From Paracoccus sp. M683 (GTDB lineage: Bacteria > Pseudomonadota > Alphaproteobacteria > Rhodobacterales > Rhodobacteraceae), in the NCBI RefSeq assembly GCF_007096355.1, contig NZ_VKDF01000008.1, positions 62,001-126,000 on the forward strand: a stretch of 64,000 nt of DNA. The letters run 5' to 3'. The number at the start of each line of letters is the position of its first letter. The first letter of the stretch is position 1. A program made the position numbers and the translations under genes. A model generated the notes under the pieces. That model had not been told where the DNA came from and made no database searches. It worked only from the letters and a program-made list of their open reading frames with translations. Below, piece by piece: positions 27,631-38,272 of this stretch.

Positions 27631-28427
27631 CCAAAACCGCCATCATCGCCGGCGAGGGCGAGCTTGCCCCCGCCATTGCCGCCCATCTGCCCGATGCGCT
27701 GATCTTTGCGCTGGAGGGCTTTCCCCCCGCAATCCCGGCCCGGACCTTCCGGCTGGAGCGGCTGGTTCCCTTTCTGGACCATCTGTCCGACGAGGGCGTC
27801 CAGCGGGTGATCTTTGCCGGTGCCGTCCGCCGTCCCCGGCTGGAACCCGAGGCGTTCGACCCGATGACCGCCCGAATGGTTCCGCGCATTCTGGCGGCGA
27901 TGCAGTCCGGCGATGACGCGGCGTTGCGAACGGTCCTTGAAATATTCGAGGAATCCGGCCTATCCATTTGTAGTGTAAATGAAATAGCGCCAAATCTAAT
28001 CCCAGGTGAGGGGGTTTTGACCGGCCAGATCTCCGAGGCCGATCAGGCAGATACGGCGCGCGCCGCGCAGATCGTCAAGGCGCTTGGTCCGCTGGATCTG
28101 GGTCAGGGATGCGTTGTTGCGCAGGGGCTTTGTCTTGCGGTCGAGACCTTGCCGGGAACTGCCGCCATGCTGGATTTTTCTGCACTTCACAAGGGGTTGC
28201 GGCCGAATCCTCGGGGTGCAAAAGGGGTGTTCTACAAGGCGCCGAAGCCGGGGCAGGATCGGCGCATCGACCTGCCCACGATCGGGCCCGATACGGTGGA
28301 TCAGGCGGCGGCTGCCGGTCTGGCGGGCATTGCCTGGGAAGCGGGCAGTGTGATCCTGCTGGATCGCGAGGAAACCATTGGTCGCGCAAGGGCGGCAAAT
28401 CTGTTTCTGTGGTCGCGCGCCGGTTGA
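27627..28427 (+). CDS. lpxI: UDP-2,3-diacylglucosamine diphosphatase LpxI
   Basis: This 266-residue LpxI-type (DUF1009) hydrolase makes lipid X from UDP-diacylglucosamine, replacing LpxH as in many alphaproteobacteria. It has an N-terminal domain with GEGELAPAIAAHLPDALIFA and GVQRVIFAGAVRRP, then the C-terminal domain with GQCVV-like GQGCVVAQGLCLAVET, GVFYKAPKPGQDRRIDLPTI and a conserved Asp region GPDTV. Codons around 27950-28020 are unusually AT-rich (AGT, GTA, ATA, CTA) compared with the rest of the gene, though the protein stays in family. It sits between lpxA and lpxB. Confidence 0.93.
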   Translation: MTKTAIIAGEGELAPAIAAHLPDALIFALEGFPPAIPARTFRLERLVPFLDHLSDEGVQRVIFAGAVRRPRLEPEAFDPMTARMVPRILAAMQSGDDAALRTVLEIFEESGLSICSVNEIAPNLIPGEGVLTGQISEADQADTARAAQIVKALGPLDLGQGCVVAQGLCLAVETLPGTAAMLDFSALHKGLRPNPRGAKGVFYKAPKPGQDRRIDLPTIGPDTVDQAAAAGLAGIAWEAGSVILLDREETIGRARAANLFLWSRAG

Positions 28428-28440
28428 TCGCATATTTAAA

Positions 28441-28466
28441 TGAAGAAGAAAGGGGCGTCTTCTTCA
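28441..28466. repeat. Inverted repeat between lpxI and lpxB
   Basis: TGAAGAAG (28441-28448) and CTTCTTCA (28459-28466) form a perfect 8-bp inverted repeat with a 10-base spacer in a locally AT-rich 79-bp gap. There is no T-tract, so a protein or mRNA-structure role is more likely than termination. Confidence 0.4.
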
Positions 28467-28506
28467 GGCAGATGTCCATCTGGGCCGTTGAAGGTGGAGT
28501 TGTGGC

Positions 28507-29688
28507 ATGAAGCTGTTTCTGATCGCGGGCGAGGCATCGGGCGATGCGCTTGGCGGGGCTTTGATGGCCGGTCTGCGCGACTTGCGGGATGACATCGTGT
28601 TTGAAGGCATTGGTGGGCCGCGGATGACGGCTGCGGGGCTGGACAGCCGCTTTCCGATGGATGAGCTGTCTGTCATGGGCATTCTTGAGGTGCTGCCGAA
28701 ATACCGTCATCTGAAGCGCCGCATCAGCGAGACGGCGCAGGCCGTGGCCGAGGCGGCGCCCGATGCGCTGATCGGGATCGACAGCCCGGATTTCTGCCTG
28801 CGCGTCGCGCGCGAGGCTCGGGCGCTGAACCCGGATCTGCGGACGATCCACTATGTTGCGCCCTCGGTCTGGGCCTGGCGTCCCGGTCGCGCCCTGAAGA
28901 TGGCCGAGGTGATTGATCACGTGCTGGCCATCCTGCCATTCGAGCCGCCGCTGATGCAGGCCGCGGGCATGACCTGCGATTTCGTCGGCCATCCTGTCGT
29001 GTCCGAGCCTGTTGCCAATGCCGACGAGGCCAATGCCTTTCGTGCGGCCCATGACATCAGCGCCGATGCGCCGGTGGTGTTGTGCCTGCCGGGGTCGCGC
29101 AAGGGCGAGGTGACGCGGCTTGGCGGGCGCTTTGACGAGGCGCTGATGCGGTTGCGCGACCGCGTGCCAGAGATTCGCGTGGTGGTGCCGACGGTGCCGG
29201 GCGTGGCCGCGCTGGTGCGGGATATGGCGCGGCGTTGGCCCTCGGCGCCGGTGGTGGTCGAGGATCCGCAGGAAAAGCTGGCGGCCTTTGCCGCGGCCGA
29301 TCTGGCGCTGGCGGCTTCGGGGACAGTCAGTCTGGAATTGGCGGCCAATCGGGTGCCGATGGTGATCGGCTATGACATGGCGCCGCTATCGCGGCTGATC
29401 GTCGGGATGCTGTTGCGCACCGATACGGTCACGCTGGTCAATCTGGTCAGCGAGACGCGCGCGGTGCCCGAATTTCTGGGATCACGCTGTCAGCCGGGTC
29501 CGCTGTCGGATGCCCTGCTGACCGCGCTGGAGGATATGGCCGCCCGCAAGGCCCAGTTCGATGCGATGGATCTGACCATGGATCGTCTGGGCAAGGGGGG
29601 TGAGGCGCCGGGCCTTCGCGCGGCGCGCTCGGTTCTGCGGGCTATTGGGCAGGCGCCAGAATTTCCTGAACCTTCGGAACGATCGTAG
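28507..29688 (+). CDS. lpxB: Lipid-A-disaccharide synthase
   Basis: This 393-residue GT19 glycosyltransferase joins lipid X and UDP-diacylglucosamine. The signatures are FLIAGEASGDALGGALM at the N-terminus, GPRMTAAGLDSRFPMDELSVMG (split here as GGPRMTAAG and MDELSVMG), YVAPSVWAWRPGR, and the C-terminal ALAASGTVSLELAANRVPMV. The start has GGAG nine bases upstream. It overlaps the convergent DUF2059 gene by 47 bp at the 3' end. Confidence 0.96.
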   Translation: MKLFLIAGEASGDALGGALMAGLRDLRDDIVFEGIGGPRMTAAGLDSRFPMDELSVMGILEVLPKYRHLKRRISETAQAVAEAAPDALIGIDSPDFCLRVAREARALNPDLRTIHYVAPSVWAWRPGRALKMAEVIDHVLAILPFEPPLMQAAGMTCDFVGHPVVSEPVANADEANAFRAAHDISADAPVVLCLPGSRKGEVTRLGGRFDEALMRLRDRVPEIRVVVPTVPGVAALVRDMARRWPSAPVVVEDPQEKLAAFAAADLALAASGTVSLELAANRVPMVIGYDMAPLSRLIVGMLLRTDTVTLVNLVSETRAVPEFLGSRCQPGPLSDALLTALEDMAARKAQFDAMDLTMDRLGKGGEAPGLRAARSVLRAIGQAPEFPEPSERS

Positions 29689-30118
29689 GCAGGGTTTCCT
29701 GGACCATGACCATGATTTCAGGCTGGATCGCCTGCATCACCTGCGGCAGTTTCTGCATCACCGCCCGGCCCGAGGGCGTGGCGTAGAAGTCCTTCAGGTC
29801 CTGCAATTCGTCCAGCGTGAAGATGTCGGCCATCACCTCGGGCTGTTTCTTCATCAGATCCGTCATGCGCGGTTCGAAGGTTTCAACATACAGCGCGTGG
29901 ATCTGGGTTTTCTGATCGTCGGTCGCGGTGGGTGCGAACTGCGCGACCAGGGGTTCCCACATGGTGCGGATCATCGCGTCCATATCCGTGTCGGCCAGCG
30001 CGGCATCGTTGTATTCGGTTGCCACGGCAAGGCGTTCTTCGCGCGTCTCGGCGGCGGCGATCCCGGTGGTAAAAAGCGTCATGACGAGGGCGGTCGTAAG
30101 GGTGAACTTGCTAAACAT
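29642..30118 (-). CDS. DUF2059 domain secreted protein
   Basis: This 158-residue protein has a clear signal peptide (MFSKFTLTTALVMTLFTTGI-AAA) and a mature all-helical DUF2059 domain: QIHALYVETFEPRMTDLMKK, IFTLDELQDLKDFYATPSGR and AVMQKLPQVMQ. It is periplasmic. The family function is not known. The 3' end overlaps lpxB antisense by 47 bp. The ridA-like gene lies 60 bp upstream in the same direction. Confidence 0.85.
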   Translation of the reverse strand: MFSKFTLTTALVMTLFTTGIAAAETREERLAVATEYNDAALADTDMDAMIRTMWEPLVAQFAPTATDDQKTQIHALYVETFEPRMTDLMKKQPEVMADIFTLDELQDLKDFYATPSGRAVMQKLPQVMQAIQPEIMVMVQETLPTIVPKVQEILAPAQ

Positions 30119-30178
30119 GCTGAACCTCTGTGCTTGAATGAGGTCGCCCCGGATGGGACGACCATTGGAATGCCGACC

Positions 30179-30526
30179 TTACTGGGCGGCGGTGATGATG
30201 ATCTCGACCTTGTAGTCGGGGGTGGCCAGCTTGGCCTCGCCCGTGGCGCGGGCGGGGGCGTGACCGGCCGGCACCCATTCATCCCAGACGGCGTTCATCT
30301 CGGCGAAATCGGCCATGTCGGCCAGCCAGATCTGTGCATAGAGCACCCGCGTCTTGTCGCTGCCGGCCTTTTTCAGCAGCGTGTCGATCTGGGCCAGAAT
30401 GGCCTGGGTCTGGGCCGCCACCGATTTGCCCGGCGCACCGACCTGGCCGGCCAGATAGGCCACGCCGCCATGGACGACGGCCTGGCTCATCCGTTGGCCG
30501 GTTTCGATCCGTTTGATATCGCTCAT
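30179..30526 (-). CDS. RidA-family protein
   Basis: This 115-residue protein of the YjgF/YER057c/UK114 family contains GVAYLAGQVGAPGKSVAAQT, a trimer-forming core and the conserved Arg of RidA in KTRVLYAQIWLAD. RidA hydrolyses reactive enamine/imine intermediates from PLP enzymes. It follows the TSUP permease with 3 bp between stop and start, suggesting one transcript; its sequence is closer to the extended RidA subgroups than to archetypal RidA, so the substrate is uncertain. Confidence 0.88.
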   Translation of the reverse strand: MSDIKRIETGQRMSQAVVHGGVAYLAGQVGAPGKSVAAQTQAILAQIDTLLKKAGSDKTRVLYAQIWLADMADFAEMNAVWDEWVPAGHAPARATGEAKLATPDYKVEIIITAAQ

Positions 30527-30529
30527 GTC

Positions 30530-31285
30530 TTAGTCTCCGTTGAATAAGCGCAGAAAGAAGATTGCCGTCATGCCAAAGCCGATCGCCGCAATCAGTGCCC
30601 GCAGCCCGCTCATCGGAATGCGGCGCGAGACAGGCGCGCCCAGCAGCCCGCCGGCGATGGTGCCAAGCGCCATGATCGCCCCTGGACCCCAGACCACTTT
30701 GCCACCAATGGCAAAGATCGCAAAGCTGATCAGTGACACGCCAAAGCTGAGCCAGCTTTTCAGCCCGTTCATCTGGTTCAGGTTGGTCATCCCCCACAGC
30801 GCGAACAGCGCCAGCAGGATGATCCCCAGCCCGCCGTTGAAATAGCCGCCATAGATCGCGACCGGCATCAGCGTGCCCAGCCCGAAGGGCGCCACGTCGC
30901 GGGCATGTTTGGCGCAGAAATCCCGGATCATCCCGCCCTTGAGAAAGATCACCGTGGCCGCCAGAAGCAGAAACGGCACAAGCACCGAAAACGCGGCATT
31001 CGAGCTGACCAGCAAAAGCACCGACCCGATGGCCGAGCCGAGAATCGTCCACAGCGTCAGGCGGATCAGCTGGTGGCGCTCGACCGTCAGGATTTCTTGG
31101 CGGAAACTGATCGCGGCGGCCAGATAGCCGGGCAGGGCGGCAACCGTCGCCGTGGCATTGGCGGCAACGGGCGGAATGCCGGCAAAGACCAGCGCCGGAA
31201 ACGTGACGAAGGTGCCCCCGCCCGCGACTGCGTTCATCACGCCGCCGATCAGCCCGGCGGTGAAAAGGATCAGAAGCTCGATCAT
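30530..31285 (-). CDS. TSUP-family (TauE/SafE) membrane permease
   Basis: This 251-residue inner-membrane protein has about 8 hydrophobic segments. The TauE/SafE repeat pattern appears in GLIGGVMNAVAGGGTFVTFP, PPVAANATATVAALPGYLAA and YGGYFNGGLGIILLALFAL. The start at 31285 begins MIELLILFTAGLIGG; the frame continues far upstream but with no family sequence. TSUP proteins move sulfonates, sulfite or other organic anions. The neighbouring kdgD-like gene raises the possibility of a sugar-acid link, but that is only context. Confidence 0.88.
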   Translation of the reverse strand: MIELLILFTAGLIGGVMNAVAGGGTFVTFPALVFAGIPPVAANATATVAALPGYLAAAISFRQEILTVERHQLIRLTLWTILGSAIGSVLLLVSSNAAFSVLVPFLLLAATVIFLKGGMIRDFCAKHARDVAPFGLGTLMPVAIYGGYFNGGLGIILLALFALWGMTNLNQMNGLKSWLSFGVSLISFAIFAIGGKVVWGPGAIMALGTIAGGLLGAPVSRRIPMSGLRALIAAIGFGMTAIFFLRLFNGD

Positions 31286-31444
31286 GCTAAGCTTTCGGGC
31301 AGAGCGGTGCCGGCGGCCGGCGGTGGCGGTCTTAGGCCGCGCGATCGCTGCCCGGTTTGCCTTGTCTTGGCCGAAATCGGATCGGGTGTCGAGTCCCGGC
31401 GGCCGCTGCGTCGAACGCCGGCAAGGAACAGCCGTGCCGTGCCG

Positions 31445-31463
31445 CCGGCGCCATGGGCGCCGG
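31445..31463. repeat. GC hairpin downstream of the KdgD-type gene
   Basis: CCGGCGCC-ATG-GGCGCCGG is a perfect 8-bp stem just past the dehydratase stop (31480). There is no T-tract on either side, so it may stabilise an mRNA end rather than terminate. Confidence 0.4.
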
Positions 31464-31479
31464 GGCGGAATCGCCGCGT

Positions 31480-33480
<2,001 letters not shown>

Positions 33481-33499
33481 CTGCAATCTGGGAAGAAGA

Positions 33500-33573
33500 T
33501 GGAGCGGGTGAAGGGAATCGAACCCTCGTCATCAGCTTGGGAAGCTGCTTCTCTACCATTGAGATACACCCGC
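33500..33573 (-). tRNA. tRNA-Gly (CCC)
   Basis: The minus strand reads GCGGGTGTATCTCAATGGTA then GAGAAGCAGC. The anticodon loop TTCCCAA gives CCC. The T arm is GAGGGTTCGATTCCC, and the acceptor pairs GCGGGTG with CACCCGC. The 3' end TCCA includes an encoded CCA (33500-33502). Confidence 0.93.
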
Positions 33574-33862
33574 AACGTCGACCTGATTACCTATTCGGTG
33601 CGGTGACTTCAAGCGCAAACCGCCGCCAGAATGCCGCGTCGGCCTGCTTGCCACGGTCCGACAGCGAACCCGGCCCGGCGCGCCGTGTCGTGCCGGATGG
33701 TCGTCTTGCGCAATTCCTTTTCCATATCGCGAGTTTCCCGACTTTGAATTTTCTCTGCCGCCAACAATCCTGCACATTTGCCGTCGAGCCTGGCCCTGGC
33801 ACCCGCCCTGCCGGCGGATCCAACGCAATGTGCCGATAGTTCGACAGACAAGGAAATTCCCC

Positions 33863-34529
33863 GTGACCAAAGAAGACCAACATCTCGTGGCCCTTTTCCA
33901 GGGCCTTGATACACCATCGGTATCAGACGCCTTGGACAAATTGGGTATCTCGGGCCAGAGCGAGGGGGTGATGCCCCTGGACAATTGTGATGGCACCGTC
34001 GTCGGGCCCGCCTTCACGGTGAAATATGTCCCCGCAGCCAATCCCCCCCGGAACGGTCGGAGATTTCATGGAAGAGATCGCCGAAGGTGACGTTGTCGTC
34101 ATCGACAACGGCGTGCGGACGGACTGTACGGTCTGGGGCGACATCATGACCCAATACGCGATCTAGAATAAACTTGCGGCAACGGTGATCGACGGGGGCT
34201 GTCGCGATGTCTCGGTCGCGCTTGGCCAGGGCTATCCGATGTTTACGCGCGGTCGCTTCATGCGCACGGGCCAGGATCGGGTCGAAATCGTATCTGTCAA
34301 CCGGGTGGTTTCATTGGGCCGCGTGCGGGTGGTTCCCCGTGACATCATCGTTGCCGATGCCAATGGCGTGGTTGTCGTGCCGCGTGCCCGTGCGGCAGAG
34401 ATCGCCGGCATCGCCCGCGGCATTGATGATATCGAGAGCCAGTTCCGACAGGCGATCCAGTCCGGCAAGACCCTGACCCAGGCCTGCGCCGAACTGGGGT
34501 ATCACAAGCTTCAAAGGAAGTCTCAATGA
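33863..34529 (+). pseudogene. RraA-family aldolase/decarboxylase, broken by a frameshift and a stop
   Basis: A GTG start at 33863 with AAGGAA upstream opens a RraA-type protein (LFQGLDTPSVSDALDKLGIS). In a run of seven C residues (34043-34049) the frame is lost; removing one C restores PPGTVGDFMEEIAEGDVVVI and DNGVRTDCTVWGDIMTQ. A TAG at 34164 then interrupts ...TQYAI-stop-NKLAATVIDGGCRD, where CAG would fit. The remainder (VVPRDIIVADANGVVVVPRA) is normal to the stop at 34529. RraA-fold aldolases such as HMG/CHA aldolase and oxaloacetate decarboxylase use the G-x-R-D motif, which is present as GGCRD. With two independent lesions it is not expected to be functional. It overlaps the next gene by 4 bp. 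The 289 bp before the start (33574-33862) hold no recognisable gene. Confidence 0.85.
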
Positions 34530-35167
34530 CCGCTGCCGCACCATTACCGCAGGCGCTTCTTGCGCAGGCGTCGAAGCTTGGGACATCGACAGTCTATGAG
34601 GCCAGCGGCATCGCCTGTTCGATAGATCCCGGCATCCGGCCCGTCTGGCAAGGGGCCACCGTGGCTGCGTCCGCCTATCGGCTGGCCTGCGCCCCGCAGG
34701 ACAATCTGGCCCTGCATCTGGCGTTGGAAAAGGCGCCGGCAGGCAGCGTCCTGGTGGTTGAGGCAGGCGGATTCCCCGCTGGTTATTGGGGCGAGGTCCT
34801 GACTGTCGCCGCCGCGCAGCGCGGTATCATGGGCCTTGTGATCAACGGCAGCGTGCGGGACAACGGGGCCTTGCGTGACCGCGGCTTCCCGGTTTTCGCG
34901 CGCGGCGTGTCGATGCGTGGCACCGGCAAGGCTCGGGTTCCGGCGCTTGGCCGGCCGATGATCTTTTGCGATGTGCCTGTGGCAGCCGGAGATCTTGTGA
35001 TGGGGGACGAGGACGGCGTGCTGATACTGCCTGCCGGGACAGTCGCAGATGTCATCGGCAAGGCGCATGCCCGCTTCGAAAAGGAACTTGAGATGATCGA
35101 GATGCCGCGCACCGGCGCCACCACCGTCGATCTGCTGGGCCTGGCCGCCCGGAGGGACAAGATTTGA
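34526..35167 (+). CDS. RraA-family aldolase/decarboxylase, intact
   Basis: This 213-residue protein has an unbroken frame, start AAGGAAG-TCTCA-ATG. It carries the family core: STVYEASGIACSIDPGIRPV, DNLALHLALEKAPAGSVLVV, GYWGEVLTVAAAQRGIMGLV, and the motif INGSVRDNGALRDRGFPVFA (G-S-x-R-D). DLVMGDEDGVLILPAG is the usual late segment. HMG/CHA aldolases cleave 4-hydroxy-2-oxo acids to pyruvate, and some members decarboxylate oxaloacetate. It is the only intact reading frame in the broken operon and is coupled by 4-bp overlaps to its neighbours on both sides. Confidence 0.88.
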   Translation: MTAAAPLPQALLAQASKLGTSTVYEASGIACSIDPGIRPVWQGATVAASAYRLACAPQDNLALHLALEKAPAGSVLVVEAGGFPAGYWGEVLTVAAAQRGIMGLVINGSVRDNGALRDRGFPVFARGVSMRGTGKARVPALGRPMIFCDVPVAAGDLVMGDEDGVLILPAGTVADVIGKAHARFEKELEMIEMPRTGATTVDLLGLAARRDKI

Positions 35168-36472
35168 ACCGCGACGTGCAAACTCTCAATCGGTTTCTGG
35201 CCGCGGCAAAACCGTCGGCGACCTATCGGGTCATGGACCGGGTTGCAGAGCTTTTGGCTGCCGGGGGCTTTGATCATTTCGCTTGGCGCGGGCGAACCCG
35301 ATTTCGACACGCCGGAACATATCTGCGATGCGGCTGTTCGGGCGATCCGGGATGGGCATACACGCTATACCCACGTGCCCGGGATGCAGCAGCTTCGCCT
35401 TGCGGTCGCCGACAAGTTTCGCCGCGAGAATGGGCTGGCTGTCGAGGCCGGGGATACGATCAACTGCACCGGCGGCAAACAGGTGATCTTCAACGCGCTG
35501 GCCGCCACCTTGAACGAGGGCGATGAGGTCATCATGCCGGCCCCGTATTGGGTCAGCTATCCCGAGATCGTTTCCCTTTGCGGCGCGACACCGGTGGTGT
35601 TGCCCTGTGACGAGGCCGCAGGGTTCAAGCTGATGCCCGATCTGCTGGAGCGGGCAATCACCCCAAAGACCCGATGGCTTATTCTGAATTCGCCTTCAAA
35701 CCCAACGTGCGCCGTCTATGCCCGCCAGGATCTCGACGCGCTTGCCGAGGTGCTGCGCCGCCATCCACGGGTGCTGATCCTGTCGGACGACATCTACGAA
35801 CATCTGATCTTCGACGGGCTGACCTTCGCCACGCTCGCGCAGGCCGCGCCCGATCTTGCAGAACGAACGCTGACCATGAATGGCGTGTCGAAAGCATATG
35901 CGATGACCGGCTGGCGCATCGGCTTTGGCAGCCGTCCCAAATGGCTTCTGGCGGCGATGTCCAAGCTTCAGGGACAGCAGACCTCGGCTGCATGTTCAGT
36001 GTCGCAGCACGCGGCGGTTCCCGCCCTTCAGGGGCCGCGCGATTTCATCGACCGGTCGCGTGCCGTGTTCGAGCGACGGCGCAACCTCATCGTTGACCGG
36101 ATCAACGCCATACCCGGTTTAAGCTGTCCCAGGCCGGAAGGCGCCTTCTATGCCTTCGTCAATTGTGCCGGCCTGCTGGGGCGGACCAGTGGAAAGGGGC
36201 GGGGGCTGGAAACGGATGAGGACGTGGCGGGTGATCGGTTGAAGTTGAAGAACCCAGAGGCGCACGTGATCCTGGATGAAGTGATTGCCAAATCACCGCT
36301 GGCGCTGGCCGTTCGTCAGAATGACAGTCGATGGGAAGGTGTCGTCCGCTGGACGTTCTGGGCGCTTGTGGATGCCGAAGAGCTTGGCGTGACGTCCGAA
36401 AATGCCGCCGATATGGCCGCATCCAGCGATAATCCCAAGATCCGCCGCCTGCTGGGTGCCGAGACCAATTAA
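35164..36472 (+). pseudogene. Aspartate-type aminotransferase, frameshifted and fused to a transporter tail
   Basis: TTG at 35164 overlaps the preceding stop and opens LNRFLAAAKPSATYRVMDRV. In a run of five G (35263-35267) the frame is lost; removing one G continues as LIISLGAGEPDFDTPEHICD. The class I PLP enzyme is then recognisable: YWVSYPEIVSLCGATPVVLP, LILNSPSNPTCAVY, DDIYEHLIFD and the PLP Lys in NGVSKAYAMTGWRIGFG. At about 36230 the aminotransferase sequence stops without its C-terminal domain and continues in frame into a transport protein (DRLKLKNPEAHVILDEVIAK). The residual open frame runs 35243-36472. Fusion by deletion is the simplest reading. Confidence 0.87.
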
Positions 36473-36646
36473 GGCGAAAAACTGGGTCTGGGTGCCGATT
36501 TCGGACTGAAGGCGATTGTCGCTGTGGGCAACCATGCCGAACTGTTCGACCGAAATCTGGGGAAGGACAGCCCGTTGGCCATCTCGCGCGGGCCAAACGC
36601 GCTGTAAAACCAGGGCGGACTTCTGCTTGCGGCGCCCTGGCACTGA
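36231..36646 (+). pseudogene. C-terminal remnant of an acidic amino acid ABC binding protein (AapJ/BztA-like)
   Basis: From DRLKLKNPEAHVILDEVIAK through WTFWALVDAEELGVTSENAA and NPKIRRLLGAE the sequence follows the C-terminal third of AapJ/BztA periplasmic binding proteins. A TAA at 36470 interrupts it; the frame resumes GEKLGLGADFGLKAIVAVGN, HAELFDRNLG, then a second TAA at 36605 and GGLLLAAPWH to TGA at 36644-36646. The N-terminal two thirds, with signal peptide, are missing. It begins inside the aminotransferase fusion, so the deletion removed the end of one gene and the start of the next. Confidence 0.83.
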
Positions 36647-36664
36647 CGCGGTCGGAACAGCGAC

Positions 36665-37252
36665 ATGAAAATGTGTAAACGTGACACTCTCGTGCAAAGC
36701 GCCTTTGTGTTGGCCATCGCGGTATTGGTGGCCTTCCTTGGATCTAATCTGCGATCCAATCTCGACCGGCTTGGTATTGGTTCGGGGATAGGGTTTCTCG
36801 GGGCTCCGGCGGGATTCGATATCAGTTTCTCGCTGACCGGCTTCGACGCGGCGTCGACCTACGGCTACGCATTTCTCACGGCGTTCATCAACACCTGTCT
36901 GGTATCCCTGATCGCGATCGGGGGTGCGACACTGATCGGCATGGCCATGGGCGTGGCCCGATGGTCACGCTTGCCCGTATTCTCTGATATCGGAACTTTG
37001 TATGTCGAGCTTTTCAGGAACAGCCCACCACTTGCCAATGTCTACCTTACGCTGGTCAGGGCAAGCGCGCTTGGCTCTGCGATCGCCTATCCCGAACTTC
37101 TTCAGATCGCCAACACCACGCTGAACGCAACAGGTCAGGCATTGGAAGTCGCAATCGTGCTGGTCGCGGCCTTCTTCAGCCTGAACCTGCTGATCGTAGG
37201 ACTGTTCGGACTGATCGAGCGCCGCTACCAGATTGGAAAATCCCATGGGTAA
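36665..37252 (+). pseudogene. AapQ/BztB-like permease with an internal deletion
   Basis: An open frame of 195 residues; AapQ/BztB permeases are about 400. The N-terminal part is normal (helix VLAIAVLVAFLGSNLRSNLD, then FDAASTYGYAFLTAFINTCL, IGMAMGVARWSRLP and VELFRNSPPL). At about 37035 it jumps to the final part of the family (YLTLVRASALGSAIAYPELL, ATGQALEVAIVLVAAFFSLN, LIERRYQIGKS), losing about 200 residues including the ATPase-contact loop. The frame is preserved, but a working permease is unlikely. It overlaps the next gene by 8 bp. Confidence 0.82.
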
Positions 37253-38247
37253 CCTGTCCCCGACCAGATCGACGGTTCTGCGCCTGGGGTTCTTCCTGTT
37301 CCTCATCTGGCTGTTTCACGACACCATTATCTGGGCAACCATCCGTGCAATCTGGTCGCCGTCCAGCGCAAATGCCCGCGATGAAACAGGCGCATGCTGG
37401 GCCTATATCGGGATCTGGTGGCAACGTCTCGTCTACGGCGACTATCCGGCAGGCGAACTGTGGCGGCCCAAATTCGTGGCAGTGGCCATGCTGGTCCTGA
37501 TCGCTGCGATGGTGACGTTGCGCCACAGGCTCGGCTATCGGACCGTGCTTGTCGCGGCAAGCCTTGCCTGGCTGGTCGCTGCCGTGATCCTGAAGAGGGG
37601 GACCTGGGCCTGGAACCTGTGCCGCTGAGGGCTTGGGGCGGCGCCCTGCTGACGGCGACGATCGCTTTCACGGCCATCATCTTCTCGCTTCTCATCGGCA
37701 TTCCCCTGGCTTTTGCCAGAATGTCACAACGTCGCGCCTTTCGATATGTCGCGCGTTGATACATCGAGTCCTGGCGGGCAGTGCCCCTGGTCATGGTGCT
37801 GTTCGTCGCGATCTCGCTTATGCCGCTGTTCTTGCCCTGCGGCTTCGAACCCGAAAGACTGGTTTCGGTGCTGGTCGCCTTTTCGATGTATTATTGGCCT
37901 ATATGGCCGAAGCGATCCGGGCCGGCATCCAGGCGCTTCCGAAAGGACAGGCCGAGGCCGCAACGGCACTGGGTATCTCGACATGGCGGACCTGCGACCT
38001 GATCCTGATCCCGCAGGCGCTTCGCATCGCACTGCCCAACATCGTCAATATCCTGATCGCGGTGCTGAAGGATACGACGCTGGTTCTTATCGTTGGCATG
38101 TTCGACCTTTTGGGGGTCGTCCAGCAAAGCCTGCACAACCCGGAATGGGGGCGCTTTGCATTGGAAGGATATCTTTTCGTCGCAATGGTGATGTGGGCCC
38201 TGTGCTTCTCGCTGTCGCGGGTCTCGACCCTCTATGAACGTAGCTGA
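37245..38247 (+). pseudogene. AapM/BztC-like permease, several frameshifts and a stop
   Basis: ATG at 37245 opens MGNLSPTRSTVLRLGFFLFL and GACWAYIGIWWQRLVYGDYP. The frame breaks near 37605; the next frame reads VPLRAWGGALLTATIAFTAI and SLLIGIPLAFARMSQRRAFR to a TGA at 37757, then YIESWRAVPLVMVLFVAISL. A further shift near 37890 leads to AYMAEAIRAGIQALPKGQAE, with the EAA loop AAATALGI-type helix, LPNIVNILIAVLKDTTLVLI and GMFDLLGVVQQSLHNPEWGR to TGA at 38245. Nearly the full length is present, so point lesions rather than deletion inactivated it. Confidence 0.83.
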
Positions 38248-38272
38248 ACACGGACTGGCACAGGAGTTTACA

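Noticed and set aside
33574..33862. Small minus-strand frames between tRNA-Gly and the RraA pseudogene
   Set aside because: They lack ribosome sites and family features and overlap the pseudogene start; no support for coding.
34043..34049. C7 tract as a phase-variation switch
   Set aside because: An additional in-frame TAG downstream and broken neighbours mean that slippage alone would not restore a functional gene.
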